Positions 7,999 through 16,541 are shown, counted from the first letter of the stretch. The stretch is 64,000 nt of DNA from an uncultured Actinomycetes bacterium (GCA_937863385.1 CALMBW010000003.1:119135-183134); one strand, 5' to 3'. Notes: generated by a model not told the origin, from the letters alone. Numbers and translations: made by a program.

Positions 7999-8819
7999 CA
8001 TCGGCCCTGGTCCCATTGCTCCTGGCTTTGGGCGACGACGAGCTCGTGCTCGGTCACCGTCATTCGGAATGGACCGGCTGGGCACCGCACATCGAAGAAG
8101 ACGTTGCCTTCTCTTCCATCGCGCAGGACGAGATCGGTCACGCCGCGGCCTACTACGCGCTGGCGTCCAAGCACCTCGACCGTACGCCCGATGAGATCGC
8201 TTTCGGCCGCTCGCCGGGCGAGTATCGCAACGCTCTCGTTTGTGAGCGCCCTAACGGGGACTGGGCTTTCACGCTTGCCCGCCACTGGTTCTACGACCAC
8301 GCCGAAGAACTGCGGCTCGGATCACTTGAAGGTTCGTCCGATCCTGCTCTCGCGGGACTGGCTACCAAGATGCGCCGTGAGGAGCGCTATCACTTGCTCC
8401 ATGCGGACATGTGGTTGAAGCGTCTCGCTCACGGTCCGATGGAGGGCCGCTCGAAACTCGTTGAAGCATTGGGTAACGCCTACGCAGATGCGCTGGCGTT
8501 GTTCGACGACATCGAAGGCGAAGATCAAGCCCTCAAGGAGGGACTCATGACCACCTCTTCGGCAGAGCTTCGCGCCCGGTATCAGACATCTATCACCGAG
8601 CATCTGGACAGCGTTGGCCTGTCGATCGATGCTGCCCCACACGACGCCGAATTCGTTGCATCTTCGTCGGGCGATCTGATCGAGACCGGCGAGAACGGAA
8701 CTTCATCGTCCCGGCCCGAGAGCTCCGGGGGCCGCGATGGCGTTCACACGAAGGACTTCGATGAGCTTTGGGAGGTCATGACGTTGCGATATCGCGAGGA
8801 CCCGAAGGCAACGTGGTGA
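7995..8819 (+). CDS. paaC: 1,2-phenylacetyl-CoA epoxidase, subunit C
   Basis: 274 residues. PaaC is the ferritin-like structural partner of PaaA. The fold signature shows in FSSIAQDEIGHAAAYYA and MRREERYHLLHADMWL. GTG 7995 overlaps the paaB stop (GTGA) and has TGGAGG 4 nt upstream. The C-terminal 70 residues are serine- and glycine-rich (SSSGDLIETGENGTSSS) before a conserved final HTKDFDELWEVMTLRY; that linker is longer than I would expect for PaaC. The stop overlaps the paaD start. Confidence 0.92.
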   Translation: MTSALVPLLLALGDDELVLGHRHSEWTGWAPHIEEDVAFSSIAQDEIGHAAAYYALASKHLDRTPDEIAFGRSPGEYRNALVCERPNGDWAFTLARHWFYDHAEELRLGSLEGSSDPALAGLATKMRREERYHLLHADMWLKRLAHGPMEGRSKLVEALGNAYADALALFDDIEGEDQALKEGLMTTSSAELRARYQTSITEHLDSVGLSIDAAPHDAEFVASSSGDLIETGENGTSSSRPESSGGRDGVHTKDFDELWEVMTLRYREDPKATW

Positions 8820-9319
8820 ACGCGCCTTCGACCTCTCTGGAGGTTGCGGTCTGGGACGCACTCGCATCGGTCCCCGATCCAGAGATCCCACCGGTCTCGG
8901 TCGTGGATATGGGCATGGTCCGTGACATCGTCGTCAGCGGCAGCTCGGTACACGTGACGGTGCTTCCCACTTTCACCGGCTGCCCTGCGATCGCCGAGAT
9001 CGTCTCTGATGTGCGCACCGCGGTCCAAACCGTCCCCGGAGTAACGGAAGTCGTGGTCGACACCAGCTTCGAACCGCCGTGGACCACCGACCGCATCACC
9101 GAACAGGGCCGCGCCCGCCTCAAAGAGTTCGGCTTGGCCCCGCCGACAGGCGAGGGGCCGGTGCTCATCACCGAGATCGGCCTGCCCAAGCACGCCGAGT
9201 GCCCCTTCTGCGGCTCGACCAAGACCCGCAACGAGAACCCCTTCGGCCCCACCCCCTGCCGCTCCCTCTACTACTGCGAGTCCTGCCGCAACCCCTTCGA
9301 ACAATTCAAACCCGTCTAG
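8816..9319 (+). CDS. paaD: Phenylacetate degradation protein PaaD (MIP18/DUF59 plus zinc ribbon)
   Basis: 167 residues. The first two thirds are a MIP18/DUF59 domain (DPEIPPVSVVDMGMVRDI, LPTFTGCPAIAEI), a family that delivers or matures iron-sulfur clusters. The last 40 residues form a zinc-ribbon-like module with C-x2-C (CPFCGS) and C-x2-C (CESCRNPF), as in PaaD. It is thought to mature the Fe-S cluster of the reductase PaaE, yet no paaE is present next to it. Start is GTG 8816 (GTGA overlap with paaC); the adjacent GTG 8813 is equally possible. Confidence 0.93.
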   Translation: MNAPSTSLEVAVWDALASVPDPEIPPVSVVDMGMVRDIVVSGSSVHVTVLPTFTGCPAIAEIVSDVRTAVQTVPGVTEVVVDTSFEPPWTTDRITEQGRARLKEFGLAPPTGEGPVLITEIGLPKHAECPFCGSTKTRNENPFGPTPCRSLYYCESCRNPFEQFKPV

Positions 9320-9435
9320 GGAGCACCGATCGGTTTCGAGCAGTCGTCTCCGGCTCATAACCTCCTCTTTAGACAACCCGGGAAACTCCATGCTCGACAC
9401 CGCGCCCTTACGCCCCAAGGATCTCGGGGGGGGTT

Positions 9436-9464
9436 GAAACCTGGGCGGGGGTTCGTGAGTTAGA
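9436..9464 (+). promoter_or_regulatory. Candidate ECF promoter for the sigma gene at 9470 (leaderless)
   Basis: GAAACC (9436-9441), 17 nt, GTTAGA (9459-9464). Transcription starting 6 nt after the -10 box would begin on the A of the ATG at 9470, which agrees with the absence of a ribosome-binding site there. Box spacing matches the motif upstream of the sigma gene at 2268. Confidence 0.35.
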
Positions 9465-9469
9465 CAGTC

Positions 9470-9979
9470 ATGGAAGTGAAGCCCAAGGAGCCACGTCCGG
9501 AGCTGGTTGCCTTCTGCAGCCAGATGCGCCCGACCCTGGTCGGAGCGATGCGCTTGTACCTTCACGACGCATCTCTGGCGGAAGAGTTCGCCCAAGAGGC
9601 GCTCGCCCGGACGTGTGTCCATTGGCACAAGGTGCGACAGATGGAGAACCCGCGCGGCTGGGTGTACAAGGTTGCGCTGAACCTGGCCAAGTCGTATCTC
9701 AGGCGGCGGCAGATCGAGCACCGAGCAAAGACACGATTGATCCGTTCGGAGATCGTCCTCCCGGACGACACAACTTCGATCGCGTTGCGTGACGCTCTGA
9801 AGCAACTGCCGAGACGGCATCGAGAGGCCGTGGTCCTCCGCTTCTATGCAGACCTGACCGTTGCCGAGACCGCCGAGGTGCTCGGTTGCCCGGAGAACAC
9901 CGTGAAGTCCTGGACCAGGCGAGGGATCGAAAGCTTGCAGAAGGGATTCGTCGAGGAAGAGGTGCTTGGCCATGCGTGA
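9470..9979 (+). CDS. ECF-type RNA polymerase sigma factor
   Basis: 169 residues with region 2 (ASLAEEFAQEALARTCVHW, NPRGWVYKVALNLAKSYLRR) and region 4 (LKQLPRRHREAVVLRFYADL, TVAETAEVLGCPENTVKSW). No conserved zinc-binding or extra C-terminal domain is present. ATG 9470 has no clear Shine-Dalgarno site and a likely promoter sits immediately upstream, so the mRNA may be leaderless. The last 8 nt overlap the PASTA-like membrane protein gene, which is its probable partner. Confidence 0.9.
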   Translation: MEVKPKEPRPELVAFCSQMRPTLVGAMRLYLHDASLAEEFAQEALARTCVHWHKVRQMENPRGWVYKVALNLAKSYLRRRQIEHRAKTRLIRSEIVLPDDTTSIALRDALKQLPRRHREAVVLRFYADLTVAETAEVLGCPENTVKSWTRRGIESLQKGFVEEEVLGHA

Positions 9980-10628
9980 CGATCTGAAGCAACGACTGGA
10001 GACCGCTGCCGGCTCGGCGCCGGACAACGGCTCGTTCGATGAGGTCTGGTTACGAGCGACGCAGATCCAGCGCCGGCGCGCCGGCATCTTCTCCGCCCTC
10101 GCCGCTTCGCTCTCACTCGTCGTGGTCATGTCTGCCGGTGCTTTGACTTCGTCATCCGATCTAAAAGATCGAAGAGGAGTGACCGGGCCTGTCGCCTCGC
10201 CCAGCACCGCCCACCCAACAGCCGCAACGGTCACGGTGCCGGATGTCGTCGGACTTCCGGCGATGCTGGCCGAGGAGATCCTGCGGGATGCGGGGCTCAA
10301 GCCCATGAGAGACCCTGAGCTTGAACCGGACCTTGCAGGCGAGATCGACTGCGATCCGCTCAGATCCTGGCACAAGAAGGGTGAAGGCTCGAAAGATAAA
10401 GGTGTGAACGTGAGCGTCCGCTGTTTCTTCGTGGGGAATGTCACAAGGCAGGATCCACTCCCCGGAACCATCGTGGCGATCGGGACCGAGGTTCGTCTCG
10501 ACGGTCCCTACGACGTGATCATCGAAGAGGCCGGGAGCCCGAAAGAGAACATCACGAAACTCGACAGGAAACTCTCCAGAGAAGCGGCACGATTGCTCTC
10601 GAAACTAAGGGCCGAGAGAAACGACTGA
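9972..10628 (+). CDS. Membrane protein with PASTA-like domain, probable anti-sigma partner
   Basis: 218 residues. A cytoplasmic N-terminus of about 35 residues (MRDDLKQRLETAAG ... RATQIQRRRAG) precedes one membrane segment (about 37-56). Outside, VTVPDVVGLPAMLAEEILR-DAGLKP is the start of a PASTA domain, and the closing DPLPGTIVAIGTEVRLD strand comes about 55 residues later, so the domain carries an insertion with two cysteines. PASTA domains bind peptidoglycan fragments in Ser/Thr kinases and PBPs. ATG 9972 overlaps the sigma stop by 8 nt. Anti-sigma function is inferred from coupling and topology. Confidence 0.75.
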   Translation: MRDDLKQRLETAAGSAPDNGSFDEVWLRATQIQRRRAGIFSALAASLSLVVVMSAGALTSSSDLKDRRGVTGPVASPSTAHPTAATVTVPDVVGLPAMLAEEILRDAGLKPMRDPELEPDLAGEIDCDPLRSWHKKGEGSKDKGVNVSVRCFFVGNVTRQDPLPGTIVAIGTEVRLDGPYDVIIEEAGSPKENITKLDRKLSREAARLLSKLRAERND

Positions 10629-10843
10629 GCCGGACTCCGCGGACGGCTCGGACAAAGTAGCCCTTCGAACGGCCGGGACCGAGGAACCCCGAGCTCGCTC
10701 CGACGCTTCTCTTCGAGCATCTGTTTCCGGAAAATGAACCTCTACGGTACATAATCCGGAAATCTCCGTGCCAAAGTCGCGGATACTCACAGACGCTTCG
10801 TTCGACTCAACGGAGACCCGCACTCCAGTAACGCTGCGGGGGG

Positions 10844-13800
10844 TTAGCGGCGGTTGTTGGGGCCGGCGAAGTCGGGTTGCTCGTCTATGAGACCGAGGAA
10901 GGCGTCGACGACTTCGGGGTCGAACTGGCGGCCGGAGCTTTCTTTGAGGCGCCGGATCGCTTCGTCGGTGGAAAGCCGGTCGCGGTAGGGGCGATCGGTA
11001 GTCATGGCGTCGAAGGCATCGCAAACCAAGATGATGCGTGCCTCGATGGGGATCTGGTCGCCGACCTTACGGTCGGGGTAGCCGCTGCCGTCGAAGTGCT
11101 CGTGACAAGCGCGGACGATCGGCCGCACGCCGGCGAGACGGTCGATGGGAGCAAGGATGCGCTCGCCCAGCTCTGGATGCATGTTCATGATGCGTCGTTC
11201 TTCGTCGGTGAGGGGGCCGGGCTTACGGATGATGTCCGACGGGATGCCGATCTTGCCGATGTCGTGGAAGAGGGCGCCCATCTCGAGGTTCTTCAATGAC
11301 TTCGCGGGCAGGCCCATGGCCTGGCCGACCTCCATGCTCATGTCCACGATCGAGCGTGTGTGCGAGGACGTGTACTCGTCCTTGGCTTCCAGCGCATTGG
11401 CGAGAGCTTCGATGGTCGAAAGGAAGGTCGTTTCCAGGGTCTCGAAGTTGTTGGCGTTGTTGAGGGCGAGTTTCGCCTGGTCGGCGATACCGGCAAGCAA
11501 GCGCATCTTGCGCTCGGAGAACGTGTACTCGCCCAGAGCAGGGGCCGCGATCACGATGCAGCCCAGGCGTCCGTCGAGTCGGATCGGAGCGAATGCGTGC
11601 ATCAACTCGGCGTGCTCGGCATCCCCCTTGATCAGCCGGGCGTAGTCCTCGGGGTGTACCGCGAAGGGTACGGTCGCCTGTCCGAAAAGCTGCTCGGCAG
11701 CTTCAGCAGGAAGCCTCAGTTGTGCCGCCTTCTGTCGCTCGGCCTGGCCGATGCCCCACCAAGCTTCTGGTAGCAGGTCACCCGTGTCGGGATCCTGCAA
11801 CCACACCCAGGTTTGCGGAGACCCGAGGATGCTTGCCGATCGTTCAACGATGCCCTCGAGGATGGCATCGAGGGTCTCTGCGGAGGAAAGTTCGGCCGAC
11901 AACCGAAGAAGCGCACTGGCGATATCCGCCGTCTCCTTCTGCGACCGATACAGATGAGCCTTCTCGAGAGCGACACTCACCTGGTACGCGAACCCGGCGA
12001 ACAGACGCTGCTTGTCGTCAGAGAACGCGAATGCCTCGGTGACGGGCCGGCGGGCAACGATCCAGCCACGCCCCTTCATGTCTCCAACCAGTGGTGCGAT
12101 CATCACCGGCCGCAAACCTTCCGCAGGTAGCTCCGGGAAACGACGAAGCATCTCGTCGGGCTCGAGAACGAACGGTTCCTTCATCCCCTCAAGTAGAGAT
12201 CCTGCCTCTTCCTTGCTTATCGCTCGCCGGATGAAAGCCTTCGCGACCTCGTCTGAGGAGTACCCGAACTGAGCGAAACAGGTGAAGGCGTCCGCAGATT
12301 CGTCGAGTAGCCACATCGCCGCTTGGTCGACGCCCAAGAGCTCGGCAGCCCCCTTGACAGCGATGTTGCCGATCTCCGGCGCGTTGATCGTCGCGAAGAT
12401 CTGGTCACCGAGTTCAAGCAAGGACCTGGCGTTGGTGGCCTCACGCCGTTGAGCCTCGTACAGGCGGGCATTCTCGAGTGCTACGGACGCGTGCGCTGCG
12501 AGGAGCTCCAGTAGCCGGACGTCGGCGTCGTCGAGCTGCCCCACGCCAAGCTTCGAGATGGTGATGGTCCCGTTCACCCTGGCGCCGTACATCATCGGGA
12601 CCGCAGCAAGTGTTTCCTCGACGTCGGTGGTTCCGGGAAGGTGCACCGCGTACTCACACTCGAGCGCGTTGGGGATCAAGAGCGAACGGGCCATCGCGGC
12701 AGCAGTTCCCGTTACACCCTGGCCGAAGGAAGTGGCCAGGGCGGCCGGTCCTAGCGATCCGCCGCCCTCAAATTGTCCACGAACCGCGACCGGGATCAGC
12801 TCGGTCCCTTCGGCAAGATGGATACGACAACTGTGATAGTCGATCAGGGTTCGAAGCTCATCAGCGATCGTTTCCGCGATCTGACGGACGTCGTTCAGTC
12901 GATTCAGCTTCCCAGCCAGGCTCTGGAGCATCTTGAGGTGAGCCATCGAACGGACATCGTCTCTCGTGGACTCACTAGGTCTCTCGTTAGTGTCCACGTC
13001 GTAGAGAACCGCTTGATTCTTCCCGCGGGTCTTGGCGGTCATCATCGCCGCCTCCGCACAAGCGACGAGCTGACGAACGTTCATCGCGTGGTCTGGCCCT
13101 TGGGCGATACCGATCGACACCGTGACCTGACCGGCAGGCTCAAGATCGAGTACCGACAACCGGTCCCTGATCCGACGCGCAAGACCGGCCGCATCACCTG
13201 CATCACACGAGGGGAGGACCACGGCGAACTCCTCACCCCCGATCCTGCAGGCGACATCCGAGCCTCTTACCGTCGCGCGTAGCACGTCTGCCAGCGAACA
13301 GAGGATCTGGTCTCCGACCGCGTGGCCGTGAACGTCGTTGATCTTCTTGAAATCGTCGATGTCGAACATCAAGAGCGCCACGGTGTCGTGAGCGCGCGAG
13401 GCGCGCGTGATCTCGGATCGCAGCCGTTCATGGAAGAAACGATGGTTGTAGAGCCCCGTTAGGTGGTCGGTTTGTGCTTGATGTTCCAGCGAGTGCCTGA
13501 TGTGGGCATTGTCGATCGCGAGAGCCGCAGCATCGGCGAAACGTTTAGCCAATGCGAACTCTTGATCGTCGAAGAAGGACTCTCCCAACCGGTAGATGTT
13601 CAGTGCGCCCTTGACGTGATCTCTGGCGATCAAGGGGATGGTGATGAGGGCTTCGGGCTCGACCGGGGTATTGGGCACGAAGGAAACCCTGGGGTGGAGG
13701 TGTGCCCGGTTGGCAAGCTCTGCGATCCGGTTCTCGACCGCCCAACCGGTGATGCCTTCTCCGAAACGGAGACTCGCGTCCATCACTGCCTCTTCGAAGG

Positions 13801-14035
13801 CGTCACGGGCCAGCACTGGTGTGAGCCTTCTTTTCGCCTCATCGGCCTCGTAGATGGTCAGGCTGTCATAGGGGACCAACTCGCTAAGCGTGTCGGCGAT
13901 CCGTTCTAGAAGCGCAGAAAGGCTCTGCTCGGAAAGGAATTGGTGGTAGACGTCCGCGAGACGTTCGAAGGAGTGCGCGCGCGGTAAGGACCGATCGACC
14001 GTCGTCACCGACGACGGCATACTCCGTCCATTCAC
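10844..14035 (-). CDS. Multi-GAF GGDEF / HD-GYP protein (c-di-GMP synthesis and hydrolysis)
   Basis: About 1063 residues. Order: GAF (~30-185), GGDEF (~195-360), three more GAF domains (~375-525, 535-705, 715-865) and HD-GYP (~880-1055). The diguanylate cyclase site is RIGGEEF, with RGSD five residues before it, an intact inhibitory I-site. The phosphodiesterase shows SSHTRSIVDM, ALFHDIGKIGIPSDI and ACHEHFDGSGYPD. Both catalytic sets look functional, so the protein may switch between making and degrading c-di-GMP in response to GAF ligands. It has no membrane segment. GTG 14035 has AGGGGA upstream; GTG 14053 and ATG 14020 are alternatives. Confidence 0.9.
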   Translation of the reverse strand: MNGRSMPSSVTTVDRSLPRAHSFERLADVYHQFLSEQSLSALLERIADTLSELVPYDSLTIYEADEAKRRLTPVLARDAFEEAVMDASLRFGEGITGWAVENRIAELANRAHLHPRVSFVPNTPVEPEALITIPLIARDHVKGALNIYRLGESFFDDQEFALAKRFADAAALAIDNAHIRHSLEHQAQTDHLTGLYNHRFFHERLRSEITRASRAHDTVALLMFDIDDFKKINDVHGHAVGDQILCSLADVLRATVRGSDVACRIGGEEFAVVLPSCDAGDAAGLARRIRDRLSVLDLEPAGQVTVSIGIAQGPDHAMNVRQLVACAEAAMMTAKTRGKNQAVLYDVDTNERPSESTRDDVRSMAHLKMLQSLAGKLNRLNDVRQIAETIADELRTLIDYHSCRIHLAEGTELIPVAVRGQFEGGGSLGPAALATSFGQGVTGTAAAMARSLLIPNALECEYAVHLPGTTDVEETLAAVPMMYGARVNGTITISKLGVGQLDDADVRLLELLAAHASVALENARLYEAQRREATNARSLLELGDQIFATINAPEIGNIAVKGAAELLGVDQAAMWLLDESADAFTCFAQFGYSSDEVAKAFIRRAISKEEAGSLLEGMKEPFVLEPDEMLRRFPELPAEGLRPVMIAPLVGDMKGRGWIVARRPVTEAFAFSDDKQRLFAGFAYQVSVALEKAHLYRSQKETADIASALLRLSAELSSAETLDAILEGIVERSASILGSPQTWVWLQDPDTGDLLPEAWWGIGQAERQKAAQLRLPAEAAEQLFGQATVPFAVHPEDYARLIKGDAEHAELMHAFAPIRLDGRLGCIVIAAPALGEYTFSERKMRLLAGIADQAKLALNNANNFETLETTFLSTIEALANALEAKDEYTSSHTRSIVDMSMEVGQAMGLPAKSLKNLEMGALFHDIGKIGIPSDIIRKPGPLTDEERRIMNMHPELGERILAPIDRLAGVRPIVRACHEHFDGSGYPDRKVGDQIPIEARIILVCDAFDAMTTDRPYRDRLSTDEAIRRLKESSGRQFDPEVVDAFLGLIDEQPDFAGPNNRR

Positions 14036-14099
14036 TTGACCCGTTCCCCTCACTTGCGGTGTTCGTTGCTGGTGATATCGGCCATCGAGTAGCTCGTCT

Positions 14100-14152
14100 T
14101 GACGCCTACAGGGGCGATTGCCACTAGCCCCTTCGGACTAGTCTCTGCGTCA
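14100..14152 (-). other. Possible structured leader or intercistronic RNA before the GGDEF/HD-GYP gene
   Basis: TGACGC (14100-14105) and GCGTCA (14147-14152) can close a 6-bp stem around an inner hairpin (ACTAG 14123-14127 with CTAGT 14138-14142). A competing pairing GGGGC/GCCCC (14111-14115, 14127-14131) is also possible. There is no T tract, so it is not a normal terminator. It does not match the c-di-GMP-I or -II riboswitch consensus that I know. Confidence 0.3.
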
Positions 14153-14182
14153 TCACAAGGACCCTGCAGCAGCTCGTACAGC

Positions 14183-14596
14183 TCAGAACTGGCCGTAGGA
14201 ACGTTTCACGTCGAACTCGTAGATGAGCCGCTTCTCTTGCACCATGGCTGCGAGGTACTCGTCGACGTCATCGGGTTCACCGGCTGCGGCCCGATATAGC
14301 TGCAGGTTGAGGTCAGCAGCGTCGGGGCCATCGAGGATCGTGACCGTGGTGTCCAGGCCCATCCACTCGTAACGGTTAGATCCCATGACGAACAAGCCAC
14401 AGCGTGGATCTCGCCTGAGGTGCTTGGTACGGACACGGTCCTGGGTCCCGGAGCTCCAAAGCTTGCCGTCGACAAGGGCAACTAGGACGCGAGCCATGTG
14501 AGGGCTGCCATCCCTGCGCAGCGTCGTCATGATCGCCTGCCCATGCTGTTCGAGGAACGCCTTCTCCTTGTCGTCCACTTCCTGCCCCCTAACCAT
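14183..14596 (-). CDS. PPOX-class F420-dependent oxidoreductase / pyridoxamine oxidase-like protein
   Basis: 137 residues forming a single split beta-barrel flavin/deazaflavin domain. The pattern AIMTTLRRDGSPHMARVLV near the N-terminus and DRVRTKHLRRDPRCGLFV are typical of the PNPOx-like F420-dependent reductase subgroup common in Actinomycetota. Such proteins reduce diverse small substrates with F420H2, though some bind FMN or haem. Cofactor and substrate cannot be decided from sequence alone. It stands between the HesB-like gene (divergent) and the GGDEF gene downstream on the same strand. Confidence 0.8.
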   Translation of the reverse strand: MVRGQEVDDKEKAFLEQHGQAIMTTLRRDGSPHMARVLVALVDGKLWSSGTQDRVRTKHLRRDPRCGLFVMGSNRYEWMGLDTTVTILDGPDAADLNLQLYRAAAGEPDDVDEYLAAMVQEKRLIYEFDVKRSYGQF

Positions 14597-14746
14597 GACT
14601 TTGCTTGCTTACCTATGTCAGACAGCCTCATCTAACAGAGCAACCTCCGGACCGGGCAGGATGTTTCGTGGAACGCGGACTCGACTATCTTCGGTACTCA
14701 CTGACGACCCTACTCACACGACCTCAATCACGCAGAGGGAGGAACC

Positions 14747-15034
14747 ATGGCTATCGAAGTTACCGACGAAGCAGTAGAGGTGCTCAAACGCTCGATGAAG
14801 CTCGGAAACGTGGACACCACCACCGGTGGGATACGCATCCGGATGGCCAAAGCCCTAGGCGGCGGAAGCGATGTCCAGGTCGAGCTCGCAGACGGGGCTC
14901 GCGAAGGTGACGGGATCGTCGAACTCGATGGGCTCCGGCTATTCGTGGACGCGAGCATCGCCGAAACGATCCCCGACGCCATCGTCGCGGTCGAACCACA
15001 ACACGAGAACATCGTGGTTCGCCCCGCTCGATGA
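14747..15034 (+). CDS. HesB/IscA-like small protein without cysteines
   Basis: 95 residues, start ATG 14747 with GGGAGGAA just upstream. The layout ITD-type N-terminus (EVTDEAVEVLKRSMKLG), a central GGIRIRMAKALGGGSDVQVEL and a terminal LFVDASIAETIPDAIV resembles the HesB/IscA beta-sandwich used in iron-sulfur assembly. However, the three cysteines that bind iron or cluster in A-type carriers are all absent; there is no cysteine in the whole protein. It could be a degenerate carrier or a structural relative with another role. It stands alone. Confidence 0.6.
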   Translation: MAIEVTDEAVEVLKRSMKLGNVDTTTGGIRIRMAKALGGGSDVQVELADGAREGDGIVELDGLRLFVDASIAETIPDAIVAVEPQHENIVVRPAR

Positions 15035-15062
15035 CGCTGTAAGGGACCCGATATCGCCTAGG

Positions 15063-16541
15063 TTAAAGGCTGACCCAAACGGACTTGAGCTCGGTGTAAG
15101 CCTCCATCGAATGAACGCCCAGCTCGCGGCCGAAACCGGATTGCTTGTAGCCACCGAAGCTGGTCGAAGGGTCGTACTGGCCCGTGCTGTTGATCCACAC
15201 GGTCCCGGCTTTCACGCCACGAGCAACCCTGTGAGCCTTCGACAGATCGTTCGTCCAAACGGTTGCAGCCAATCCATAGATCGTGTTGTTGGCAACCTCG
15301 ATCGCGTGGTCGACGTCGTCGACCGGGATCACAGCAGCTACCGGCCCGAAGATCTCTTCCTGAGCGATCCGCATGTCGTTGCGTACGCCGGCGAAGATCG
15401 TTGGCTCGACGAAGTACCCATCGCCGAGTTCCTCCGCGCGGTTCCCGCCGGAAACCACTTCGGCCCCCTCGGAACGGCCGATGTCGATGTAGCCGGTCAC
15501 CCGCTTCATCTGCTGCTCCGAAACGACGGGCCCCATCCCGGTCTCGTCATCCATCCCCGGTCCGAGCCTCATCGACGCCGTTGCAGCGACCAGGGACTCG
15601 ATGAACTCGTCGTGGATGGACCGCTCGACCAGGATCCGGCTGCCCGCGGTGCAGATCTGGCCAGAATTCAAGAAGATCCCGAACATCGAGCCCTTGGCTG
15701 CCCGCTTCATGTCGGCATCTGGGAAAACGATGTTCGGAGACTTCCCCCCGAGCTCGAGCGTTACTCGCTTGAGGTTGCCTTCCGATGCATGGAGGATCTT
15801 GCGGCCCACCTCGGTGGAACCGGTGAAAGCGATCTTGTCGACGTCGTGGTGCTGGGCTAGCGCCTGTCCGGCTTCTTCGCCAAATCCGGTGACGACATTG
15901 ATCACTCCTTCGGGCACACCGGCTTCGAGGGCAAGCTCGGCCAGACGCATCGCCGTCAGCGGCGTCTGCTCGGCCGGCTTGAGAACGATCGTGTTCCCGA
16001 ACGCAAGGGCGGGCGCGATCTTCCACGCGGCCATGATCAGTGGGAAGTTCCACGGGATGATCCCTCCGCACACACCGACGGGCTCGCGCAGCGTGTAGAC
16101 GAATTGGTCGTCGGTGGTCGGATTGGTCTCGCCGAACATCTTCGTCGGCCAGCCCGAGAAGTAGCGAAAGACTTCCCCGGCCATCCACATCTCCCCGGAG
16201 GCGATCTTGATGGGCTTGCCCGAGTCCAACGATTCGAGCTGAGAAAGCTCGTTGATGTTGCGCTTGATCAGCTCACCCAGCTTGTAGAGGACCTCGGTCC
16301 TCTTGCCCGGACGAAGTCCCGACCACCGCTTGTCGTCGAAGGCTGCACGTGCAGAAGCTACCGCTGCATCGACATCACCCATCTCGGCCCGAGGGACCTC
16401 GGTGATGACCTGAGCGGTGGAGGGGTCGATCACCGTGAATGTCTTTCCGGATCCGGCTTCGGTGGGCTTACCGCCGATCGTCATCTTGGGTGATCCTTCG
16501 AGGAACTTAGAGACCTCGGAGAGGACTTCTATCTGCGCCAT
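15063..16541 (-). CDS. NAD(P)-dependent aldehyde dehydrogenase
   Basis: 492 residues, the normal class length. Visible are the Rossmann segment (IVLKPAEQTPLTA), FTGSTEVGR, the general base in LELGGKSPNIVF, the catalytic cysteine in NSGQICTAGSR, and the late EEIFGPVAAVIP and FGGYKQSGFGRE blocks. It oxidises an aldehyde to the acid; sequence style resembles the betaine/phenylacetaldehyde/aromatic aldehyde dehydrogenase group, so a link to the paa genes is conceivable but unproven. It lies 77 nt downstream of pheA on the same strand; a weak hairpin between them (16570-16594) may separate it from the amino acid operon. Confidence 0.92.
   Translation of the reverse strand: MAQIEVLSEVSKFLEGSPKMTIGGKPTEAGSGKTFTVIDPSTAQVITEVPRAEMGDVDAAVASARAAFDDKRWSGLRPGKRTEVLYKLGELIKRNINELSQLESLDSGKPIKIASGEMWMAGEVFRYFSGWPTKMFGETNPTTDDQFVYTLREPVGVCGGIIPWNFPLIMAAWKIAPALAFGNTIVLKPAEQTPLTAMRLAELALEAGVPEGVINVVTGFGEEAGQALAQHHDVDKIAFTGSTEVGRKILHASEGNLKRVTLELGGKSPNIVFPDADMKRAAKGSMFGIFLNSGQICTAGSRILVERSIHDEFIESLVAATASMRLGPGMDDETGMGPVVSEQQMKRVTGYIDIGRSEGAEVVSGGNRAEELGDGYFVEPTIFAGVRNDMRIAQEEIFGPVAAVIPVDDVDHAIEVANNTIYGLAATVWTNDLSKAHRVARGVKAGTVWINSTGQYDPSTSFGGYKQSGFGRELGVHSMEAYTELKSVWVSL

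Noticed and set aside
10629..10843. Possible small gene or repeat after the PASTA protein gene
   Set aside because: Only two short TCCGGAAA boxes are seen; no frame with ribosome site and protein-like composition.
14100..14152. c-di-GMP riboswitch (class I or II) before the GGDEF/HD-GYP gene
   Set aside because: The conserved GGCAAACC and GACGCAAAGC segments are missing; only general hairpin potential remains.
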